DNA of 37,803 bases from Lewinellaceae bacterium (lineage in GTDB: Bacteria > Bacteroidota > Bacteroidia > Chitinophagales > Saprospiraceae). A program made the position numbers and the translations under genes. Position 1 is the first letter of the stretch; each line of letters opens with the position of its first letter. The notes under the pieces are model-generated. The model was not told where the DNA came from. It worked only from the letters and a program-made list of their open reading frames with translations, and ran no database searches. The DNA is taken from the NCBI GenBank assembly GCA_020636155.1, contig JACJYM010000018.1, positions 1 to 37,803 of the forward strand, given 5' to 3'. Positions 8,944 to 17,371 of the stretch are shown here, piece after piece.

Positions 8944-10734
8944 CTAATCATCTAATTTAAGCACTTGTAAGAATGTTTTTTGAGGAACCTCGACATTTCC
9001 TATCTGCCTCATCTTTTTCTTACCTTTTTTCTGCTTTTCTAATAATTTTCTTTTTCTACTGATGTCACCACCATAACACTTGGCTGTCACATCCTTTCTC
9101 ATGGCTGATATGGTTTCTCTAGCTATGATTTTTGCTCCCACTGAAGCTTGTATGGCTATCATGAATTGCTGACGAGGCAGTAATTCCTTGAGTTTTGCAC
9201 ATATTTTACGACCTATGATTTCCGCTTTGTCTTTATGTACCAATGATGACAAGGCGTCTACCGGCTCCCCATTTAACCTAATGTCTAATTTCACCAAATT
9301 AGAAGCTCTGTAATCCAATGGTGAATAATCAAAAGATGCATAACCGCGAGATATCGATTTCAATCTATCATAAAAGTCAAATACTATCTCTGCCAACGGC
9401 AGTTCGAAGGTCAACTCTACCCTCTCGGTCGTAAGATAAGTCTGCTTGGTCAATATCCCCCTTTTATCTAGGCAAAGAGTCATAATACTACCGATATAAT
9501 CAGGTTTCGTAATGATTTGAGCTCTAATGAAAGGTTCTTCCACTTTGGCAAGCAAGGTAGGATCCGGCAAATCATTGGGTGTATGAATGTGCAGCACCTC
9601 GCCCTTGTGTGTGTATGCTATGTACGATACGTTAGGTACGGTGGTGATAACTTCTTGGTCATATTCTCTAGAAAGTCTTTCTTGTATAATCTCCAAGTGT
9701 AGCATACCCAAAAATCCACATCGAAAACCAAATCCCAAAGCAATAGAGGTTTCCGGCTCAAACACTAGCGAAGCATCATTGAGTTGCAGCTTCTCTAAGG
9801 AGTCACGCAAATCTTCAAAATCCTCATTATCAATAGGATAGATACCCGCAAAAACCATTGGTTTTACATCTTCAAATCCTTTGATGCCCTTGCCCGGATT
9901 TTCGACGGTCGTAATCGTATCGCCTACTTTAATTTCCTTGGAAACCTTGATACCCGTGATAATGTATCCCACATTCCCGGCTTGTAATTCATTTTTTGGC
10001 ACTTGAGACATTTGCAAAATGCCGATTTCGTCAGCCTCATATTCTTTACCTGTATGTACAAAACGTACTTTATCACCTTTTCTTAGAACTCCATTCATAA
10101 TCCTGAAATAGGCAATCACCCCCCTAAAAGAATTAAAAAGAGAATCAAATATCAAGGCTTGTAGTGGGGCATTCACATCGCCTTGTGGCGCAGGAATTCT
10201 ATCCACGATGGCATCCATAATATCTTGAATACCAATTCCTGTTTTTCCACTGGCTAGGACAATATCCTCCCTTTTACAACCAATCAAATCAATGACCTGA
10301 TCAGAAACTTCCTCAATCATAGCGGAGTCCATATCCACTTTATTCAAAATCGGGATTATCTCCAAGTCGTGTTCTATCGCAAGATATAAATTAGAAATGG
10401 TCTGCGCTTGGATACCCTGGGAGGCATCAACCAATAGCAAAGCTCCCTCACAAGCAGCAATCGATCGAGACACTTCGTAGGAAAAATCCACGTGTCCTGG
10501 TGTATCAATCAGGTTGAATGTATAAGTCACTCCATCAGAATGTTGATAATACATTTGTATGGCATGACTTTTAATCGTAATGCCCTTTTCTCTCTCCAAA
10601 TCCATATCATCCAGTGCCTGAGACTTCATATCCCTCTCTGAGATCGTCTTTGTAAATTCAAGCAACCTGTCAGACAGAGTACTTTTCCCATGGTCAATAT
10701 GGGCAATAACACAGAAATTTCTGATATTTTTCAT
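8944..10734 (-). CDS. lepA: Translation elongation factor 4 (LepA), ribosomal GTPase
   Basis: 596 residues from ATG 10734. A slightly longer frame begins at TTG 10743, but the ATG directly before 'KNIRNFCVIAHIDHGKST' fits the family. LepA binds ribosomes and is linked to back-translocation and to initiation or biogenesis roles. G motifs: 'AHIDHGKST' (11-19), 'DTPGHVDF' and 'NKVD'. The C-terminal LepA-specific domain ends with 'GGDISRKRKLLEKQKKGKKKM', the conserved basic tail. The gene lies 54 bases after cutC and 18 bases before pdhB on the same strand, as part of an apparent four-gene array. Confidence 0.97.
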   Translation of the reverse strand: MKNIRNFCVIAHIDHGKSTLSDRLLEFTKTISERDMKSQALDDMDLEREKGITIKSHAIQMYYQHSDGVTYTFNLIDTPGHVDFSYEVSRSIAACEGALLLVDASQGIQAQTISNLYLAIEHDLEIIPILNKVDMDSAMIEEVSDQVIDLIGCKREDIVLASGKTGIGIQDIMDAIVDRIPAPQGDVNAPLQALIFDSLFNSFRGVIAYFRIMNGVLRKGDKVRFVHTGKEYEADEIGILQMSQVPKNELQAGNVGYIITGIKVSKEIKVGDTITTVENPGKGIKGFEDVKPMVFAGIYPIDNEDFEDLRDSLEKLQLNDASLVFEPETSIALGFGFRCGFLGMLHLEIIQERLSREYDQEVITTVPNVSYIAYTHKGEVLHIHTPNDLPDPTLLAKVEEPFIRAQIITKPDYIGSIMTLCLDKRGILTKQTYLTTERVELTFELPLAEIVFDFYDRLKSISRGYASFDYSPLDYRASNLVKLDIRLNGEPVDALSSLVHKDKAEIIGRKICAKLKELLPRQQFMIAIQASVGAKIIARETISAMRKDVTAKCYGGDISRKRKLLEKQKKGKKKMRQIGNVEVPQKTFLQVLKLDD

Positions 10735-10788
10735 AGGGTGCAAATATATATCTTTTAGCCCCTTGTATTTATAATTTAAAAACTTTTT

Positions 10789-11490
10789 TTAGCGAATTGC
10801 GATGGCATCACGAACAGAATGGAATCTATGAATATCAATTTGAGAATCATTTCCAAAACCAAAATCGTTATTTAATCCATTTCTAATTCCAATGCTTATG
10901 TGAACCCCATCCATCCCTATACGTTTAAAATCAGGGATATGATCTGCTCTTATTCCACTTCCGACAAGCATTTTAATATTTTGTCGAAGCTTATTTCTCA
11001 TTTTTTTTAGGATTTCAATACCATCAATGGCTCGAGGGGATTGACCAGAAGTTAATACTCGATCTACGGAAATTTCATTCAATATTCTAATGTTATCATC
11101 GAGATTATTAGATACATCTATCGCTCGATGACAACAAAATTCTACCCCCTGTTCCTGAGTTAATATTCTAATTTCTTTCATCCTCGCCTTATCCAAGCAA
11201 CTCCATTCATCGAGACATCCAAATACAATGCCCGATGCCCCTATGTCTATGGCCTTTTTGATATCTTTGACAATCATCTCCCATTCAGATTGAGAATAAT
11301 GAAAATTTCCAGCTCTTGGTCGTATTAATACATTGGTCTGAATGCCAGAAAGTACCGCAGACTCAATAAACGCATAGGACGGCGTCAGACCGCCCATATC
11401 CAGTGCTTGACAGATTTCAATGTGCTTAACCTCATTCAGAACACAAAAATTGAGTTCTTCGATGGATTGAATACAAATTTCAAGTTCCAA
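10789..11490 (-). CDS. cutC: CutC family TIM-barrel protein
   Basis: 233 residues with the CutC pattern: 'LEICIQSIEELN' at the start, 'QALDMGGLTPSYAFI' (about 49-63), 'VLIRPRAGNFHYSQSEWEMI', 'CCHRAID' and 'RVLTSGQSPRAIDGIEIL', then 'LVGSGI'. The family was named for copper tolerance in E. coli, but its reaction is not established. The start appears to be TTG 11490: no in-frame ATG lies between it and the upstream TAA, and the homology begins immediately. It begins 7 bases after the glycosylasparaginase stop, so the pair is almost certainly cotranscribed. This favours a role in glycan or amino-sugar catabolism over copper handling. The copper operon elsewhere in the window is unlinked. Confidence 0.9.
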   Translation of the reverse strand: MELEICIQSIEELNFCVLNEVKHIEICQALDMGGLTPSYAFIESAVLSGIQTNVLIRPRAGNFHYSQSEWEMIVKDIKKAIDIGASGIVFGCLDEWSCLDKARMKEIRILTQEQGVEFCCHRAIDVSNNLDDNIRILNEISVDRVLTSGQSPRAIDGIEILKKMRNKLRQNIKMLVGSGIRADHIPDFKRIGMDGVHISIGIRNGLNNDFGFGNDSQIDIHRFHSVRDAIAIR

Positions 11491-11497
11491 GTAACGA

Positions 11498-12478
11498 CTA
11501 TTTTAAAAAGAAATATTCTGAATCTTTCAAACCTTGGAAATCGTCATTATAAATGGCAAAATTGAAGCCTTCGTGGATACTATATGCACCATAATTACCA
11601 TATTTGTCGATGGCCAAAAAACCAACTTGAATGTCTTTGATGTTTTTATTTTTAGAAATTACTCTTTCGATCGCTATTTGACAGGCTTCCTGAGGGGATT
11701 TTCCCATTCTCATGTGTTCGACTACCAAAGCACTTCCGGCAATTCTAATCACGGCTTCACCAACACCGGTGGCACAAGCAGCGCCGACTTCGTTATCAAC
11801 GAATAATCCGGCCCCGATAATCGGAGAATCCCCGACTCTACCATGCATTTTATAAGCCAGACCGCTAGTCGTGCAAGCCCCTGACAAGTTTCCGTCCTTA
11901 TCTAAAGCCAATGCCCCTATGGTATCATGATTTTCAATATTAATAATGGGTTTATATTGCGATTCGGAAAGCCATTTCTCGTATCTTTTCTTTGATTCTT
12001 CAGTAAGTAGATTTTTATGTTCAAATCCCTTCTCTCGTGCAAACTCGTAAGCACCTTCACCAACCAGCAATACGTGTGGCGTATCTTCCATGACCTTGCG
12101 GGCAACACTGATGGGATGTTCGATATTCTCTAGAAATGCTACTCCCCCGCAATTGTGTTTATCATCCATTATACAAGCATCGAGAGTCACGTGACCATCT
12201 CTGTCAGGAGCTCCACCCAAACCTACGGAAGTACCCGTCGGGTCAGATTCTACGACCATTACCCCTTTTTCGACCGCATCGAGTGCCGAACCACCTTTAT
12301 TGATAATAGCCCAACCGATGTCATTACAGGGCAATCCGTGATTCCAAGTCGATATGATAATAGGTTTCTTCGTCTTTTCAGAGATTGATGTGGGTTCTAA
12401 TTTTATACCAGGCATGCCTATCAATGCCATGCCTAATCCAACACTGGATTGCTTTATAAATTCTCTTCTTTTTTTCAT
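11498..12478 (-). CDS. N(4)-(beta-N-acetylglucosaminyl)-L-asparaginase (glycosylasparaginase), Tat-like signal
   Basis: 326 residues. It cleaves the GlcNAc-Asn bond of N-linked glycoasparagines, giving aspartate and glycosylamine. 'NHDTIGAL' marks autocleavage between Asp185 and Thr186, with Thr186 as nucleophile; the HDTIG form separates it from the isoaspartyl peptidase group, which has GTVG. 'STWNHG' carries Trp45, matching the substrate-site Trp of Elizabethkingia (Flavobacterium) glycosylasparaginase. 'GRVGDSP' (213-219) and 'ATGVGE' (236-241) complete the active site. The N-terminus 'MKKRREFIKQSSVGLGMALIG' resembles a Tat signal with an RR pair, so periplasmic export is likely. It is the first gene of the leftward array with cutC, lepA and pdhB. 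Confidence 0.93.
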   Translation of the reverse strand: MKKRREFIKQSSVGLGMALIGMPGIKLEPTSISEKTKKPIIISTWNHGLPCNDIGWAIINKGGSALDAVEKGVMVVESDPTGTSVGLGGAPDRDGHVTLDACIMDDKHNCGGVAFLENIEHPISVARKVMEDTPHVLLVGEGAYEFAREKGFEHKNLLTEESKKRYEKWLSESQYKPIINIENHDTIGALALDKDGNLSGACTTSGLAYKMHGRVGDSPIIGAGLFVDNEVGAACATGVGEAVIRIAGSALVVEHMRMGKSPQEACQIAIERVISKNKNIKDIQVGFLAIDKYGNYGAYSIHEGFNFAIYNDDFQGLKDSEYFFLK

Positions 12479-12686
12479 CGAATTCCAAAAAATTATGTAG
12501 TAAAAAAATGCATTTAAATGCTCATAATTGCCAATATCGTGATAAATATGACAAAATTGTATTAAATAAAATCAACACTTAATGAAAAAAAAACATATTA
12601 TTTATTTCCTAATATTAAAATAATATTTTTTTTTGCAACGAAATTGAACTTTTTGTAATAGTTATGCATTACAGAAAGTCAAACAA

Positions 12687-13370
12687 ATGAATTCACCTAA
12701 AATAATGACCATGTCGGAAACAAAACGATTTTCGGACGACGAGCTTAATGAATTTAAAGAAGTTATTCTCAAAAAAGTAGAAGAAACTCGAGAGCAAATC
12801 AAGGATGTAAGAGCTCAAATCCTTGAAATAAACGAAAACAGTGGCGACGACCACAGTAAAGACCTTACGGATTTTAGTACCACGCAAGGCGAAATCGAAA
12901 TGCTCAATACTTTTTTGACACGTCAGAAAAAATACCTGCAGGATTTAGAATTTGCATTGATTAGAATTAAAAATAAAAATTACGGAATCTGTGTGGTTAC
13001 TGGTAATCTTATCGATAAGCAGCGCTTAAAGGCTGTACCGACCACCACCAAATGTATGGAGGCAAAATTGGGTGCGGAATTAGAAAGAGTGCATCTTTCT
13101 AATAAAGACGCTGCTAAGAGAGATGATGGCGACGAAGATACGGATATTAAAGATAAACCAAAACCAAAGAAAGCCCCCACCATTATCACAAAGGTAATTA
13201 AGAAAAATACAGGTCCTGCAGCACCTAAAAAGGATCTAGACGATGACTTTTTAGATTCTATATTGGGTAAAGACGATACAGACGAAGATTTTGATGATAG
13301 TGATGAAAACTTAAACATTGATGAAGATTTCGATGTGGCGGATGATTCTGAGATGGATGATGATTTTTAG
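12687..13370 (+). CDS. DksA/TraR-like protein with long acidic C-terminal tail
   Basis: 227 residues. Residues about 10-125 match the Bacteroidota DksA/TraR type: a charged coiled-coil hairpin ('DDELNEFKEVILKKVEETREQIKDV', given here across two segments of the helix), then 'LIRIKNKNYGICVVTGNLI' and 'DKQRLKAVPTTTKCMEAKL'. DksA-family proteins act in the RNA polymerase secondary channel. The four zinc-finger cysteines are not present as pairs; only isolated Cys remain, as in many homologues in the phylum. Residues about 135-190 are Lys/Pro-rich, and 190-227 are almost entirely Asp/Glu ('DEDFDDSDENLNIDEDFD'). Typical relatives are near 125 residues, so the extension is unusual. ATGs at 12705 and 12711 are alternative starts. 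It is monocistronic and ends at a strong terminator. Confidence 0.85.
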   Translation: MNSPKIMTMSETKRFSDDELNEFKEVILKKVEETREQIKDVRAQILEINENSGDDHSKDLTDFSTTQGEIEMLNTFLTRQKKYLQDLEFALIRIKNKNYGICVVTGNLIDKQRLKAVPTTTKCMEAKLGAELERVHLSNKDAAKRDDGDEDTDIKDKPKPKKAPTIITKVIKKNTGPAAPKKDLDDDFLDSILGKDDTDEDFDDSDENLNIDEDFDVADDSEMDDDF

Positions 13371-13390
13371 ATTTTATCATTAAAAACATA

Positions 13391-13424
13391 AAAAGCCAAG
13401 AGCAGATTGTTCTTGGCTTTTTTA
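13391..13424. terminator. Bidirectional intrinsic terminator between dksA-like gene and DUF5362-like gene
   Basis: AAAAGCCAAGA (13391-13401) and TCTTGGCTTTT (13411-13421) form an 11-bp stem with a 9-base loop, followed by more T residues. The A-rich left arm gives a U-tract on the opposite strand too, fitting the convergent genes ending at 13370 and 13449. Confidence 0.88.
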
Positions 13425-13448
13425 TTGTACTCGCTATTATTTCCTCTA

Positions 13449-13931
13449 TTATCGCAACAAGATAGTCGATATAGTTCCTAGAAATGCGATAATATAAATT
13501 GCAACCACTATTATTAAGATGATTCCATAAATCTTGAATAAATTTTTCAAATTAGAAAAAGATTCTGTCAGCAAGCTAGAATTTTGGTCATCCAGAGCCA
13601 TTTTCAATGTGGTGCTAAACTTGTAAAGTAGATAATTTAAGTACAGGCCAAATAAAAGCATCCCTCCGAAAAGTATCATAAAAAAAACACCAAAGGCGCC
13701 AAATCCTGCATCCATACTTGGATCCATTGAATCAGAAAGTCCGCCCATAAATAGAGCCATAAAAGTGGACATACCTACGAACATGTATAAAATCATCAAA
13801 CCGATATATACAAAAATGATAATCGATATAATTTTTCCCCATTTCGCAATTTGGTAAAGGTGATTTTGGGTTAGAGAGTTAACGTTCAACCCCGAATTGT
13901 CTTGAATGTCTAAAATGTCATTTGTGTCCAT
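13449..13931 (-). CDS. Small integral membrane protein, DUF5362-like
   Basis: 160 residues with no catalytic motif. After a polar N-terminus it has hydrophobic helices at about 29-53, a second long hydrophobic stretch at about 79-103 and a third at about 133-158, with the amphipathic segment 'YKFSTTLKMALDDQNSSLLTESFSNLKNLFK' (quoted as a whole here in two parts: 'YKFSTTLKMALDDQ' and 'NSSLLTESFSNLKNLFK') between the last two. This layout, including the 'ALxxxdxxxLxxsFxnLKxyfk' pattern, resembles DUF5362 proteins of Bacteroidota. It lies 30 bases after the RDD gene on the same strand and is probably cotranscribed with it. Function unknown; the context suggests a membrane accessory of the adjacent module. 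Confidence 0.75.
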   Translation of the reverse strand: MDTNDILDIQDNSGLNVNSLTQNHLYQIAKWGKIISIIIFVYIGLMILYMFVGMSTFMALFMGGLSDSMDPSMDAGFGAFGVFFMILFGGMLLFGLYLNYLLYKFSTTLKMALDDQNSSLLTESFSNLKNLFKIYGIILIIVVAIYIIAFLGTISTILLR

Positions 13932-13961
13932 AATTGAAAAGTTTTTTAATTATATAATTGG

Positions 13962-14678
13962 TCATCTCGTACTAAGAATATAATCGGTCAGCACTCGATC
14001 AATCAATCCGACCTTGTTTTTCTGATAATTTTCTGCATCAAGATCTAAATCTTGGCATATTTTTTCAAATAATTCATCAATAATCCTATGATTGGCATCC
14101 GTAGGCTTTGCCTTAAACCGATACAATGCTGATTTAACAAAGAGCATATCTTCATCATTAAAATTCGATATTTTAGGTGATATTTTTTCAGTATGATTTT
14201 CCGGCAAGGAGGTTAAAGATTTGAGACTAACCTGCTGAACCACTCCTGTATTAATTACCAATGTCCTTGAAAGATAGCCACCTAACCGTTGTTTTCTCTC
14301 CGACGTCACGATTGAATATGTGGCCAACATCCCAAAACTAAATCCAATGTCCAACAACCTAAAAATCCATCGGATGACCAAACTTTCGACATCCGGTTTC
14401 ATGCCATTATAATTGACGACCCTCAATTTTAAAGCCTTTTTACCCGGGCTAGTTCCTTTATTAAAAATTTCAAACGCAAGGTGATAAAAACTCCATAGTA
14501 TCACGATGACCAACCAATAGAAATTTTCCCATACTGAAATGGTATAGCTAAAAACCATAGTCAATAATAATACTATTATTAGGTCGATGATAAATGCTCC
14601 AATTCTGGTAAATACGGATGCCAAGGCATATTGTATGACTATATTGTGAGCCGTCGTGATGTTGGTCGTAGTGGCCAA
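13962..14678 (-). CDS. RDD family membrane protein
   Basis: 238 residues. The RDD domain covers about 15-135: 'ASVFTRIGAFIIDLIIVLLL' holds the first Arg/Asp signature, 'FNKGTSPGKKALKLRVVN' the conserved cytoplasmic loop, and 'LVIRWIFRLLDIG' the second Arg and Asp. The soluble C-terminal part (150-238, 'MLFVKSALYRFKAKPTDANHR') is typical of the Bacteroidota form. The start seems to be TTG 14678, since TAA lies two codons upstream and no ATG precedes the domain. The gene is divergent from the SpoIIM fusion, which is the usual arrangement of this locus. RDD proteins have been linked to ion transport, but a role here is inferred only from context. Confidence 0.87.
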   Translation of the reverse strand: MATTTNITTAHNIVIQYALASVFTRIGAFIIDLIIVLLLTMVFSYTISVWENFYWLVIVILWSFYHLAFEIFNKGTSPGKKALKLRVVNYNGMKPDVESLVIRWIFRLLDIGFSFGMLATYSIVTSERKQRLGGYLSRTLVINTGVVQQVSLKSLTSLPENHTEKISPKISNFNDEDMLFVKSALYRFKAKPTDANHRIIDELFEKICQDLDLDAENYQKNKVGLIDRVLTDYILSTR

Positions 14679-14846
14679 ACCTTAGATTTTGTTGCGATTA
14701 TTCATAAAAAATTCTTAACAGAAATAACTCCCTTCTTCATGATTTCATTTCCACTTTTTTCATCCCAATAATTCCTTTTTCTATCAATTCAACATCCTCG
14801 TGAAGACGTATATATTTTAGTATTAAAATGAAATCTTGATATAAGA

Positions 14847-14874
14847 TTGTCAAATATAAAGATTTTTATACTTT
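14847..14874 (+). promoter_or_regulatory. Possible Bacteroidota-type promoter for the SpoIIM-MoxR operon
   Basis: TTG at 14847-14849 is followed after 17 bases by TATACTTT (14867-14874), close to the TTG / TAnnTTTG layout used by the phylum's primary sigma factor. A start just downstream would leave a leader of about 20 bases before the TTG start codon at 14900. The match is imperfect and the region is AT-rich. Confidence 0.3.
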
Positions 14875-14899
14875 TACCATGAAGAAAATAACCTTTTAA

Positions 14900-16702
14900 T
14901 TGACCGAGACAGAATTTATATCAAAAAATGAAGGAGACTGGAAAGCTTTAGAATTATTATTAAAAAGTCCAGTAAAAGATCCCGACAAGCTGACCAGTTT
15001 ATTTGTAAAAGTATCTTCTGATCTCTCTTATGCTCGGACATTTTATCCCAACCGATCAGTAAGAGTCTATTTGAATGGATTAACCGAAGAGGTATTTAGT
15101 ATTTTGGATCAAAAAAAGACAAATTTTACTTTCGCAAGCATCACAAAATTTTTCAGGGAAGTCTTACCTTATGAATTGTATCATGCGAGAAAGGCGATTT
15201 TGATTTCCTTTCTGGTATTTAGCTTTAGTGTTTTGATTGGTGTCCTCTCTACGATCGAGGATGAATCTTTTACTCGCTTGATTTTGGGTGATGGTTATGT
15301 AGAGCTTACCGAGAAGAACATCGACAATAATGACCCTATGGCGATTTACAAAGATGAAAAGAAGACCAGTATGTTTCTTCAAATCACAGCTAACAACATC
15401 AAGGTTTCCTTCCTTGCATTCGTATTGGGAATTTTTGGTGCTATCGGCACGAGTATTGTGTTGATTTTCAATGGCATCATGCTCGGTACTTTTCAATATT
15501 TCTTTTATCAAAAAGGGCTTTTTATTACTTCATTTTTGACAATTTGGATACATGGCACCATCGAAATTTCGGCCATAATCATTGCGGGGGCTGCAGGATA
15601 TGTACTTGGCAAAGGCTTACTCTTTCCGGGTACATACAGGCGATCCACTTCATTACAATTATCGACCAAACGAGCCATTAGAATCATCATCGGCAATACT
15701 CCACTTTTCATATTGGCGGGGTTTTTAGAGTCATTTGTCACACGGCTGACCGGGTTGCCTGCCATCGTGAAAATCGGAATTATATTGGGATCACTAGGAT
15801 TGGTCATCTATTACTATATCGTGTATCCCATGATTTATGTTAAGAACAATCCGAATCAGCATTTCGATTTTGAGCCCAATGTCCCTGAAAAGTTAGAATA
15901 TGAAAAGCTACAATCAAGAACTTTTGGAGCCAATATAGAACTCAGCCTTAGTATGTTTAGAAAATACATAGCCACATTTACTAAACTGGTTATTTTGCCA
16001 TTTTTATTAGGTCTCATGGTCATTTACGCAGCTAGGATATATCTTTTGGATATTAATCCTGAATATGATTACTTGGGCTATAAGGTGGCTTATATGGAGG
16101 TGGGAGGATTGACTTTATTGATGTGGCTCATTCTCCTCTTTTTTCATGGAATAATGGTGCTCAACGTGCTTTATGAAAACAAACAATTCAGCTTTTCGTA
16201 CTATAAGTTATACTTAAAAAGAGCCGGAGTCATCACCTTGATATTTGTCACAATTCCATTTGTAGTCATTTATTTGACCGGAATTTATTGGGCATTATTG
16301 CTTCCTTTTATCTATCCTGCTACTTTAGTTTTCGTTCCTAGTCTATTACAGGCCAATGGTGAATTGAGTATTAAAAACTCAATTGGCAAATGTTACAACT
16401 ATTATCTAGGCACCTTCCCAAGCTTGTTTTTTTTGGTGGCATTTCACTATTTAATGTATCTATTGCTATACACTTCTATCTCTACTTTTTTTATAGATTT
16501 TCTGACTTTACACGATTTTTTTGACAACGGATATCACACTTACGTATTTTTCAATTCCATAATTTTTATAGGAATGAATATATTTTTGTTACCCTTGTAT
16601 TACTTTAATATGGTCAACTATTTTTACAGCAAATGGTGTGATACTGAAGCCCTTGATTTGAGAAGAAAATTGGAGAATTTTGGAAATTTCGCAGCCGCAT
16701 GA
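14900..16702 (+). CDS. SpoIIM (DUF95) family membrane protein fused to a second multi-helix membrane domain
   Basis: 600 residues. Residues 1 to about 325 are a SpoIIM/DUF95 protein: N-terminal soluble helices ('FISKNEGDWKALELLL'), then membrane helices including 'FLAFVLGIFGAIGTSIVLIFNG' (in two parts 'FLAFVLGIFGAIG' and 'TSIVLIFNG') and the conserved 'WIHGTIEISAIIIAGAAGY'. From about 355 to 575 there is a second block of about six hydrophobic helices of no family I can name. Lone Bacteroidota SpoIIM proteins are about 320-330 residues, so this looks like a fusion. The start is TTG 14900, directly after an in-frame TAA; a six-codon ATG frame (14879-14899) precedes it. The stop overlaps the next ATG. 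The name comes from Bacillus sporulation; nothing suggests sporulation here. Confidence 0.85.
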   Translation: MTETEFISKNEGDWKALELLLKSPVKDPDKLTSLFVKVSSDLSYARTFYPNRSVRVYLNGLTEEVFSILDQKKTNFTFASITKFFREVLPYELYHARKAILISFLVFSFSVLIGVLSTIEDESFTRLILGDGYVELTEKNIDNNDPMAIYKDEKKTSMFLQITANNIKVSFLAFVLGIFGAIGTSIVLIFNGIMLGTFQYFFYQKGLFITSFLTIWIHGTIEISAIIIAGAAGYVLGKGLLFPGTYRRSTSLQLSTKRAIRIIIGNTPLFILAGFLESFVTRLTGLPAIVKIGIILGSLGLVIYYYIVYPMIYVKNNPNQHFDFEPNVPEKLEYEKLQSRTFGANIELSLSMFRKYIATFTKLVILPFLLGLMVIYAARIYLLDINPEYDYLGYKVAYMEVGGLTLLMWLILLFFHGIMVLNVLYENKQFSFSYYKLYLKRAGVITLIFVTIPFVVIYLTGIYWALLLPFIYPATLVFVPSLLQANGELSIKNSIGKCYNYYLGTFPSLFFLVAFHYLMYLLLYTSISTFFIDFLTLHDFFDNGYHTYVFFNSIIFIGMNIFLLPLYYFNMVNYFYSKWCDTEALDLRRKLENFGNFAAA

Positions 16703-17370
16703 GATACCTTAAACTAATTTTTATCCTCCAATTTTCATTATTAATCTTTGTTCCTACAGGTTATGGTCAAGTGACACAGGTCGATTCTACCAAGTACGAA
16801 AAACGCAAATCAGACCTTGATCTTTATGCGACAAAAAAAGAACTCCGCTTAAAAAAAACAGATTACAAACCACCCACCATTACTAAGACTGAGAATCCAT
16901 TGCCTACGACAGACATAGGGAAAACTTTTTCATACATGGTCATTATCGCAATGGTCATTTTTCTACTTGTTTTTCTGATTTCCAATTTGAAAATTGACAA
17001 AAATTTGGAAAAACCTATGGAAATGAACTTTGACGAAATAGAAAATATCGAAGAAGTGGACACCTACAAGGGTCTAGATTATTTCTTAGAAAAAGGTGAC
17101 TATCGTGAAGGATTTAGAATGTTGTTTTTAAGGGTTTTACAAAAATTACAACTAGACAAGGTCATAGACTGGAAAAAAGAGAAAACCAACCGAGATTATG
17201 TCCAAGAAATGAAAAAAGATAGCAGGAGTGGCGAGTTTAATAGATTGGCAAATTCATTTGAGTTTATTTGGTATGGAGACCAACCCATCGAAAAACAAGA
17301 ATTTGAAAATTCTCTACCACTATTTGATGCCTTCCTTGACGATATTAATTACCTAAAACCCAGTAATTAA
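16699..17370 (+). CDS. DUF4129-type membrane protein of the MoxR module
   Basis: 223 residues, starting at ATGA that overlaps the SpoIIM-fusion stop. Residues 1-24 are a signal peptide ('FILQFSLLIFVPTGYG'). A periplasmic segment follows, then one membrane helix at about 76-97 ('MVIIAMVIFLLVFLIS'), then a cytoplasmic domain with the DUF4129 pattern 'YFLEKGDYREGFRMLFLRVL' and 'NRDYVQEM...FNRLANSFEFIWYGDQ'. In other bacteria the DUF4129 domain accompanies transglutaminase-like or MoxR/DUF58 genes. No enzymatic role is known to me. It ends 1 base before the DUF4350 gene start. Confidence 0.82.
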   Translation: MRYLKLIFILQFSLLIFVPTGYGQVTQVDSTKYEKRKSDLDLYATKKELRLKKTDYKPPTITKTENPLPTTDIGKTFSYMVIIAMVIFLLVFLISNLKIDKNLEKPMEMNFDEIENIEEVDTYKGLDYFLEKGDYREGFRMLFLRVLQKLQLDKVIDWKKEKTNRDYVQEMKKDSRSGEFNRLANSFEFIWYGDQPIEKQEFENSLPLFDAFLDDINYLKPSN

Positions 17371-17371
17371 T

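Noticed and set aside
14900..16702. SpoIIM as evidence of sporulation
   Set aside because: No other sporulation gene is present. DUF95/SpoIIM proteins are common in non-sporulating Bacteroidota beside MoxR genes.
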